Assembly (NCBI GenBank): GCA_963742035.1
Contig: CAVUKH010000001.1
Span: 248,001 to 312,000 of the forward strand
Source: Bog-473 sp963742035
Lineage (GTDB): Bacteria; Actinomycetota; Acidimicrobiia; Acidimicrobiales; RAAP-2
Direction: 5' to 3'
DNA: 64,000 bases
This document shows, in pieces, positions 58,788-64,000 of this stretch (positions are counted from its first letter, which is position 1; each line of letters starts with the position of its first letter). A model generated the notes under the pieces. That model was given only the letters and a program-made list of their open reading frames with translations, did no database searches and was not told where the DNA came from. Made by a program: the position numbers and the translations under genes.

Positions 58788-60060
58788 CGCCAGCCCAGCT
58801 CCACCACTGCAAAGGGTCCACCAGCTGTTGGATCATCCGAGTGACCTGCAAGGGCACCTCGACGCGCATGGTCCCCTCAACGTGGCGCGCGGCCGAAGCA
58901 GCTCCTGGCGCCACGGGCTCGTCACCAGCCTCGAAGACTCGGGTCTCACGGGTCGTGGTGGGGGGGCGTTTCCCACTTCTGTCAAACTGGCGCTTGCTCA
59001 ATCTGCCGGCGCCGGTGGCATCGTCGTCGTCAACGCGATGGAGGGCGAACCGGCCAGCAGCAAGGACCAGCTGCTCTTGACTCGAGCAGCGCATCTGGTG
59101 CTCGACGGCGCCCAATACCTCGCCACGTTGTGCGATAGCGATCGGATTGTGGTCTGCGTCCCGGCCAGTCGCGTCGCCGTTGCTACCGCAGTGCGCCACG
59201 CCATGCACGAACGGAGACGACACCGATACGCCAGAGTTCGGGAAGAGGTCGTCCGGCCTCCCGATCGTTTCATTGCCGGGGAGGAATCGGCACTGGTCAA
59301 CTGGATCGAGTCGGCGCGATCGGTTCCCGTGTTCCGCCCGGACAAGGGCATTCCGCTCCGCATCAAGAAACGCCCGGCCCTTGTGCACAACACTGAGACG
59401 TTGGCCCACATCGCACTCATCGCCCGCCACGGTCCAGACCCGTTTCGGGCCCGCGGAATGGCCGAGGAGCCTGGAACATGCCTCGTGACCCTCAGCGGCG
59501 CCGTGGCCCACCCCGGAGTGGTCGAGGTGGACAAGGGCACAGCCCTGTGGGACATCGCCCTGCGCAGCCAGCCTGTGGAGCCCATCAAGGCGCTCCTTAT
59601 CGGGGGATACGGGGGAACCTGGGTCGGACCCGGGCATTTTGAAACCCCCTATGCCTCCATCCCACTGCGCACGATCGGCGCCACACTTGGAGTCGGGATA
59701 ATCGTGGCACTCGGAGAGTCGTCCTGCGGCCTCGCCGAGTCCTCCCGCATCGTCCGGTATCTCGCCGATCAGAGCGCCGGTCAATGCGGTCCCTGTGTGT
59801 ACGGACTGCCAGCCATCGCTGACGATATGGGGCTGCTGGCCAGTGGGCAGGGAGACGGCGATCTCTTGGCGAGACTCGATCGTCGGTTGCGTGAAGTCAA
59901 CGGGCGCGGGGCGTGTCGCCATCCCGACGGCGCCGTCGGACTGGTCCGCAGCGCGCTGACCGTCTTTGCGGCCGACGTTGCCGCCCACAGCCGAGGAGCG
60001 CCGTGCCCCAACTGGCACAAACAAACCAGTCTCCGTTTTCCGCGGTCAACGGGTTGGTGA
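58777..60060 (+). CDS. NuoF/HoxF-like NADH-binding flavoprotein
   Basis: A 427-aa soluble protein from ATG 58777. It has the FMN/NADH site G-R-G-G-G-A-F-P-T (59-67), N-A-M-E-G-E-P-A-S-S-K-D, I-A-G-E-E-S-A-L and a SLBB-type segment. The 4Fe-4S region reads S-A-G-Q-C-G-P-C with a later Cys in G-A-C-R-H-P. This is the 51-kDa NADH-oxidising module, present without other complex I genes. With the ferric-reductase-like cytochrome and a ferredoxin it likely forms a dedicated NADH-driven transmembrane electron path. Confidence 0.88.
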   Translation: MAPNASPAPPLQRVHQLLDHPSDLQGHLDAHGPLNVARGRSSSWRHGLVTSLEDSGLTGRGGGAFPTSVKLALAQSAGAGGIVVVNAMEGEPASSKDQLLLTRAAHLVLDGAQYLATLCDSDRIVVCVPASRVAVATAVRHAMHERRRHRYARVREEVVRPPDRFIAGEESALVNWIESARSVPVFRPDKGIPLRIKKRPALVHNTETLAHIALIARHGPDPFRARGMAEEPGTCLVTLSGAVAHPGVVEVDKGTALWDIALRSQPVEPIKALLIGGYGGTWVGPGHFETPYASIPLRTIGATLGVGIIVALGESSCGLAESSRIVRYLADQSAGQCGPCVYGLPAIADDMGLLASGQGDGDLLARLDRRLREVNGRGACRHPDGAVGLVRSALTVFAADVAAHSRGAPCPNWHKQTSLRFPRSTGW

Positions 60061-60061
60061 G

Positions 60062-60274
60062 ATGAGCGAACTGCGCATCACGGTGGACCCCGTGGCCTGC
60101 GAGGCCTACGGCTACTGCGCCGAGCTGCTCCCTGAGGCCATCTCCCTCGATGAATGGGGTTACCCAATCGTTCATGACGGCGCCGTGCCAGCACACCTGA
60201 TGGCACTGGCCAAGCGAGCGGTGCGGGACTGTCCAAGGCGTGCTCTCTCCGTCCGCAGCAGGAAGACCCGGTAG
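60062..60274 (+). CDS. Small [3Fe-4S]-type ferredoxin
   Basis: A 70-aa protein from ATG 60062, one base after the flavoprotein stop. Cys13, Cys19 and Cys57 (C-x5-C ... C-P) match the three-cysteine ferredoxins. The sequence I-T-V-D-P-V-A-C-E-A-Y-G-Y-C is family-typical. It could carry electrons between the NuoF-like flavoprotein and the membrane cytochrome. It is the last gene of the operon; its basic tail (R-S-R-K-T-R) could aid membrane or partner binding. Confidence 0.87.
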   Translation: MSELRITVDPVACEAYGYCAELLPEAISLDEWGYPIVHDGAVPAHLMALAKRAVRDCPRRALSVRSRKTR

Positions 60275-60369
60275 GTCGTTGAAGCGGCCATCCCCTTTGT
60301 GAGTGAAAGGTCCGCTTGCACGTACTGACCGTGTTCTGCGCGGGTCACTCTGCGCTCGACCCGCGTCGG

Positions 60370-60783
60370 TCAGCCGGGCTCGTCCGACAGCAACGCTTTT
60401 TTGAGCGTTTGTACTCGACGGTCAATCTCCTCGACGATTGGCCGGACCTTCTCGACCGGTAACCCCGCCGGGTCCTGCAGGTTCCAGTCAACGTAGCGCT
60501 TACCAGGGTAGACCGGGCAGGCTTCGTCGCAACCCATTGTGACTATGACGTCGGCTTCCAGAGCCGACTCACCGACAAGGAGTTTAGGAAACTCTTGGCT
60601 GGGGTCGAGACCTCGTTCACGGAGGATCGCCGCGACGGATGGGTTGATCTCGTGCGCCGGCTCCGAACCCGCTGATCTGACATCGATACGCCCACCCGCG
60701 TAGTGGTCGAGCATGACTCGAGCCGCCACGCTCCTGCCTGCGTTGTGAGTGCAGAGGAACAGTACGACGGGCACATCACTCAT
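60370..60783 (-). CDS. arsC: Arsenate reductase (low-molecular-weight phosphatase type)
   Basis: A 137-aa protein from ATG 60783. The P-loop C-T-H-N-A-G-R-S (catalytic Cys11) and D-W-N-L-x-D-P (general acid) are those of ArsC of the LMW-PTPase fold. The C-terminal redox Cys pair of thioredoxin-coupled enzymes is absent, as in Corynebacterium ArsC1/ArsC2, so mycothiol/mycoredoxin is the likely reductant. It reduces arsenate to arsenite, which the aquaglyceroporin encoded upstream could release. The two genes overlap by 8 bp. Confidence 0.9.
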   Translation of the reverse strand: MSDVPVVLFLCTHNAGRSVAARVMLDHYAGGRIDVRSAGSEPAHEINPSVAAILRERGLDPSQEFPKLLVGESALEADVIVTMGCDEACPVYPGKRYVDWNLQDPAGLPVEKVRPIVEEIDRRVQTLKKALLSDEPG

Positions 60784-61522
60784 GGCGGCTTCTTACGACG
60801 ACGGGCTCGAGGTCATCAGTCATAGGTCGGTGAGGGACGACCACGTCTGATGCCTGATCGCGTGTCACTCCGGGATAGAGGACCCGGATGACACCAAAGG
60901 CCACCAGACCACCGACGATCTGAGCGGAGATGAAATTCGGCACCGACGACGGAGCTATGCCGGCAAACGAGTTTGAGAACATGCGGCCGAGCGTGATGGC
61001 GGGGTTTGCGAAACTGGTCGAGCTCGTGAAGAAGTAGGCGGCACCGATATAGGCCCCGACTGCTGCCGGGGCGAGGTGGGACTTGCCCGAGCGGGCCAGC
61101 GCAAAAACGGTCAGGATCAGGCCGGTTGTCGCCACGACCTCCGAGATCCAGTGTGCCCCCGAAGCCCGGTGCGTGGTCGAGATCGAGACGGCAGCCCTCG
61201 AGAACATGACGTTGGCCACGATCGCCCCGACCATGCACCCGATGATCTGGATCGGCAGATACGCCGCTGCCTCACGCCATCGAAGGCCCCCGAAGGCGGC
61301 GTCGACGAAAGAGACGATCGGATTGAAGTGCCCCCCCGAGATCGGACCGAACATCAGGATGATGGCAAAGAGCCCAGTCGCCGTCGCTGCCGCGTTCTCG
61401 AAGAGCTGCAGCCCGTTCGCTCCCGGGGAAAGGTGCTGGGCCGCGATCCCCGACCCGATCACCACGGCGGCGAGGAAGGCGCTCCCGAGGAACTCGGCGA
61501 TCAGCCGTCGCCACAGGACCAT
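60776..61522 (-). CDS. aqpS: Aquaglyceroporin (MIP family), probable arsenite channel
   Basis: A 248-aa six-helix channel from ATG 61522. The two half-helix motifs are N-P-I in G-G-H-F-N-P-I-V-S, a departure from NPA, and N-P-A in F-A-N-P-A-I-T-L-G-R. It is placed between arsI and arsC and overlaps arsC. In Sinorhizobium an AqpS channel replaces ArsB and lets arsenite leave down its gradient. The same role is inferred here because no arsB or acr3 is present. The ribosome site is weak. Confidence 0.87.
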   Translation of the reverse strand: MVLWRRLIAEFLGSAFLAAVVIGSGIAAQHLSPGANGLQLFENAAATATGLFAIILMFGPISGGHFNPIVSFVDAAFGGLRWREAAAYLPIQIIGCMVGAIVANVMFSRAAVSISTTHRASGAHWISEVVATTGLILTVFALARSGKSHLAPAAVGAYIGAAYFFTSSTSFANPAITLGRMFSNSFAGIAPSSVPNFISAQIVGGLVAFGVIRVLYPGVTRDQASDVVVPHRPMTDDLEPVVVRSRHE

Positions 61523-61559
61523 TGTGTTCCGTTGTCCCTCTGCCGACGAATGTCGGTAA

Positions 61560-62045
61560 TCAGCAGCAGGAGCCATCTGAGGGTCCCGTGGCCATCGAGA
61601 CGGGGGCACACTCCACCTGCTCGGTGACGCAACACGAGTGATCGCCGGCGATACCGGTCTCTGCCGGGGCGTCGGAAAGGACTGCATAGACCTCCCAGGG
61701 CACACCGTCCGGATCGCGCACCCAGACCTTGTCCTGGACGGCGTAGCAACACGTGGTGTTGTCCTCCATCTTCGTTGCAATACCAGCGTCGTCCAGAAGA
61801 CCGGCGGCCGTGGCCACATCGTCCGAAGTCCGGACCTCGACGCCGAGGTGATTGAGGGCGCCTGCGAGACCTTTGGCTCGGCCGTGCTCATTTTCCATCA
61901 GCACGAGCTTGAGCGGTGGGTCGGGGATGGCGAAGTTGGCATACCCGGGCCGGCGTTTCGCCGGTCCGATCCCGAACAGCCTTGAATAGAAGGCAACTGC
62001 CTCTTCGATGTCGCTGACGTTCAAGGCAAGTTGGACCCGTGACAT
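61560..62045 (-). CDS. arsI: ArsI/CadI-family VOC protein, C-As lyase candidate
   Basis: A 161-aa protein from ATG 62045, with GAGGAGG upstream. Gln5, His66 and Glu118 fit the VOC metal ligands, and the vicinal Cys99-Cys100 (T-T-C-C-Y-A) is the trivalent-arsenic site of ArsI. A cysteine-rich C-terminus (S-C-C, E-C, S-C-C) adds thiols. ArsI removes methyl or aryl groups from organoarsenicals; the sister family CadI is cadmium-induced and not known to be catalytic. Its place in an ars operon favours ArsI. It heads the leftward unit arsI-aqpS-arsC. Confidence 0.85.
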   Translation of the reverse strand: MSRVQLALNVSDIEEAVAFYSRLFGIGPAKRRPGYANFAIPDPPLKLVLMENEHGRAKGLAGALNHLGVEVRTSDDVATAAGLLDDAGIATKMEDNTTCCYAVQDKVWVRDPDGVPWEVYAVLSDAPAETGIAGDHSCCVTEQVECAPVSMATGPSDGSCC

Positions 62046-62060
62046 TGCTGCCTCCTCTAT

Positions 62061-62104
62061 CATCGACATTGGTCGATACATGGAGTATCCTCGATACATC
62101 GATC
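62061..62104. promoter_or_regulatory. Candidate ArsR operator region between divergent ars units
   Basis: TCGATACAT occurs twice (62073-62081 and 62091-62099), 18 bp apart. The second is part of TCGAT-AC-ATCGA (62091-62102), a perfect dyad. CATCGACAT (62061-62069) is a related half site. TATCCT (62086-62091) could be a rightward -10. ArsR-family repressors bind such dyads. The elements are seen directly; the binding is inferred. Confidence 0.6.
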
Positions 62105-62126
62105 ACTGTCAATGGGAGGTGGTCTG

Positions 62127-62477
62127 ATGGCGAGACGTGGGGCAACGCTCGAACTCGAAGGAACGACTGACTGTTGTCCATCCGTGCTGACTTCCCCGCT
62201 CAGTGCCCCCGAGGCCGCCGAGCTCGCCACAGCCTTCAGCGCGCTCGCCGACCCCGTGCGTCTGCAGGTGCTGAGTATCCTGGCCGCGTCTGACGCGGGC
62301 GAGGTCTGTGTGTGTGACTTTGTCGAGCCGTTGGGCAAGAGCCAACCGACCGTGTCGCACCACCTCAAGGTCCTGAGCGACGCGGGCCTCGTGCACGGGG
62401 AACGCCGGAGCAAGTGGGTGTACTACTCGCTCGACCGCTTGCGTCTCGCCGCTCTCCGGGGAGCCATCGACTCCTGA
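62127..62477 (+). CDS. arsR: ArsR-family metal-sensing repressor
   Basis: A 116-aa protein from ATG 62127, with GGGAGGT six bases upstream. The winged helix has F-S-A-L-A-D-P-V-R-L-Q-V-L, the metal-box E-V-C-V-C-D (C-x-C on alpha-3) and Q-P-T-V-S-H-H-L-K-V-L. A further Cys-Cys pair near residue 17 may act as extra thiolate ligands. It should release its operator on binding As(III)/Sb(III) and control both the arsI-aqpS-arsC unit and itself. Confidence 0.92.
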   Translation: MARRGATLELEGTTDCCPSVLTSPLSAPEAAELATAFSALADPVRLQVLSILAASDAGEVCVCDFVEPLGKSQPTVSHHLKVLSDAGLVHGERRSKWVYYSLDRLRLAALRGAIDS

Positions 62478-62516
62478 GCGGAGTCGACCTTCGCCACCGA
62501 TAGTCATCGGCGACCA

Positions 62517-63683
62517 ATGGCTGACACCACAGAGCACAGTGTCCCGCTCCTCACCATCGTGCGCGAGTGGAGTCGCATAGGAATCACCGGGTTCGGCGGA
62601 CCGCCCGCCCACATCGCGCTGCTCCGCAAGCTCTGCGTCGAGGATCGGGGCTGGCTGAGTGCGCACGAATTCGAGGACGGCATCTCGGCGACCAACCTGC
62701 TTCCTGGTCCCGCATCGACTCAGCTGGCGATCCTGTGCGCCTGGCGACTACGCGGGCGACCGGGCGCCGTCATCGGCGGTCTGTGTTTCATCGTCCCCGG
62801 GCTCGTCATCATTTTGGCCCTCTCCGCGATCTTCTTGGCGGCGAATCCCCCGCTGTGGATCCAAGGAGCTGCCGCCGGCGCCGGGGCCGCAGTGCCGGCA
62901 GTCGCATTGAACGCGGCCATCGGTCTCATGCCTGCCAGCTGGCGTCGGACGGGGCAGCAACGGTCCGCCAAGGTCCGCTGGCTCTTCTATTTCGTCGTCG
63001 GTGCCGCCTCTGCGGCAACGATCGGTCCCTACCTCGTCCTCGTCCTCTTTGGGTGCGGCTTTCTTGAGATCGCCGTACGGGGCGGCTTCTCCAATGTCTC
63101 GGGTAGGACCGGCTTCTTCCTGCTCCCTGCGAGCGCTGTGCCGGTCGTGGCCGGAGGGACGGCGGCCTTGTGTTGGGTTGCCCTCAAGGTGGGAGCACTC
63201 TCCTACGGCGGTGGGTTCGTCATCATTCCACTGATGCAGCACGACGCGGTTGTGACCTATCACTGGATGACCGGCACTCAGTTCCTCAATGCCGTCGCAC
63301 TCGGCCAGATCACACCGGGGCCTGTCGTCCAGACAGTTGCGGTCGTGGGCTACGCCGCCGGAGGGCTCGGCGGTGGACTGTTGGCCGCTCTCGTCGCGTT
63401 TGCACCCTCATTCTGCTTCGTCATCGTCGGCGCACCACACTTTGACCGGCTTCGAGCTGATCCGCGGATCCAGGCCTTCCTCACCGGGGCGGGTGCGGCG
63501 GTCATTGGAGCGATCGCCGGTTCCGCTATTCCGCTCGGGCGTGAACTGGCCCACCTGTGGCAGCTCGGCGTCCTGGGTCTCGCCGCCGCCTGGCTCCTAT
63601 TGTTGAGGCGAAGCGTCGTTCCCGCCCTTCTCGCCGCGGGCGTGCTGGGGGTCATCGCAGTCACGGCGGGTGCGTCTCCCTGA
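62517..63683 (+). CDS. chrA: Chromate ion transporter ChrA
   Basis: A 388-aa membrane protein from ATG 62517. It has the two-domain CHR layout. The N-terminal half has F-G-G-P-P-A-H-I, W-L-S-A-H-E-F and N-L-L-P-G-P-A-S-T-Q-L. The C-terminal half has L-S-Y-G-G-G-F-V-I-I-P-L and A-L-G-Q-I-T-P-G-P-V-V-Q-T. About ten helices are expected. The family exports chromate. It lies 39 bp after arsR and is probably co-transcribed with it. Confidence 0.93.
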   Translation: MADTTEHSVPLLTIVREWSRIGITGFGGPPAHIALLRKLCVEDRGWLSAHEFEDGISATNLLPGPASTQLAILCAWRLRGRPGAVIGGLCFIVPGLVIILALSAIFLAANPPLWIQGAAAGAGAAVPAVALNAAIGLMPASWRRTGQQRSAKVRWLFYFVVGAASAATIGPYLVLVLFGCGFLEIAVRGGFSNVSGRTGFFLLPASAVPVVAGGTAALCWVALKVGALSYGGGFVIIPLMQHDAVVTYHWMTGTQFLNAVALGQITPGPVVQTVAVVGYAAGGLGGGLLAALVAFAPSFCFVIVGAPHFDRLRADPRIQAFLTGAGAAVIGAIAGSAIPLGRELAHLWQLGVLGLAAAWLLLLRRSVVPALLAAGVLGVIAVTAGASP

Positions 63684-64000
63684 TCGCCATCGCATCGGTA
63701 GCGACGCACTGCCGTTCCGGTGCGCAACCTGACGTATCCAGGCGTGCCAAAGCCGTGTGATCCATCACCAAGCTCTGCCAACCCGGATGTCCGGGAGCTG
63801 GGATGGGCTAAAAGTCTTGGCCATAGGAATCTGCCAGACCGAGGTCCGCGTGGCGGCAACCGCTCGACCGGGCGGATCCACGAAAACGGCCTCGAACCGG
63901 GCAACTGCGGAGACGGGTTCGGAGGGCCTCGCTAGTCCGGCCGTGCATTTCCGTTCCGAGTCCGCAGCGAGTGTGCGGCGCTGCGGGTCGAAGACGGAAT
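63684..64000. other. Right-edge region without a recognisable gene
   Basis: The last 317 bases hold no convincing coding sequence. A perfect CCCGGA-tg-TCCGGG hairpin (63782-63795) about 100 bp after the chrA stop could contribute to termination. No tRNA or integrase end is seen before the window stops. Confidence 0.45.

Overview
The window is high-GC DNA with dense, overlapping ATGA/GTGA-coupled genes and many GTG starts. F420-type (LLM-class) oxidoreductase, mycobacterial-style CYP51 clustering, a CGAAC-N4-GTTCG LexA box and several apparently leaderless promoters all point to Actinomycetota. An Acidimicrobiia-like or uncultured soil/water actinobacterium fits, but I cannot fix the class from sequence alone. 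The left 35 kb is very GC-rich; from about 35 kb to the end the DNA is visibly less GC-rich (judged by eye, not computed).

Layout. (1) 1-11.5 kb: a lipid/steroid-type catabolic region. A seven-gene leftward operon (hypothetical, TetR, P450, SDR, CYP51, ferredoxin, SnoaL-like) keeps the order known around mycobacterial cyp51. It is divergent from a rightward operon of beta-hydroxyacid dehydrogenase, carboxymuconolactone-decarboxylase-like protein, enoyl-CoA hydratase, LLM oxidoreductase, amidohydrolase and class III CoA-transferase. (2) 11.4-20.8 kb: GtrA-like protein, GT39-type glycosyltransferase, an acyltransferase-serB-hemolysin III operon, a Tat-exported DMFase-like protein, a DUF3048 lipoprotein and a DUF4214-methyltransferase fusion. 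(3) 20.8-25.5 kb: recA carrying a full-length LAGLIDADG intein and preceded by a LexA box, two tandem secreted paralogues and a macrodomain protein. (4) 25.5-34.9 kb: a leftward series rimO-pgsA-cinA, then response regulator-histidine kinase-GT2/GtrA fusion-GT39, with a tRNA-Ser(GCT) upstream of rimO.

(5) 35.2-50.9 kb: a copper island. It holds a type II copper monooxygenase, PCuAC chaperone, two Cu+ P-type ATPases, CopZ, a SCO1 protein, PF03640-type secreted repeat proteins, two related polytopic membrane proteins (one with a Met-rich linker and an extra periplasmic domain), a DUF5134 protein and a BlaI/CopY-family repressor with a seven-cysteine N-terminus. Palindromes TACTAC-N5-GTAGTA lie in front of the copper units only (three perfect copies and one degenerate), which makes a single copper regulon a strong hypothesis. 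(6) 51.3-53.1 kb: TetR, cupin and two NTF2-like proteins, followed by a partial copy of the tRNA-Ser 5' end at 53.24 kb, a possible integration footprint. (7) 53.4-60.3 kb: a cytochrome b unit with a 58-aa membrane protein, an OmpR-type two-component system, and a chain ending in ferric-reductase-like cytochrome, NuoF-like flavoprotein and [3Fe-4S]-type ferredoxin. (8) 60.4-63.7 kb: an arsenic/chromate module, arsI-aqpS-arsC divergent from arsR-chrA.
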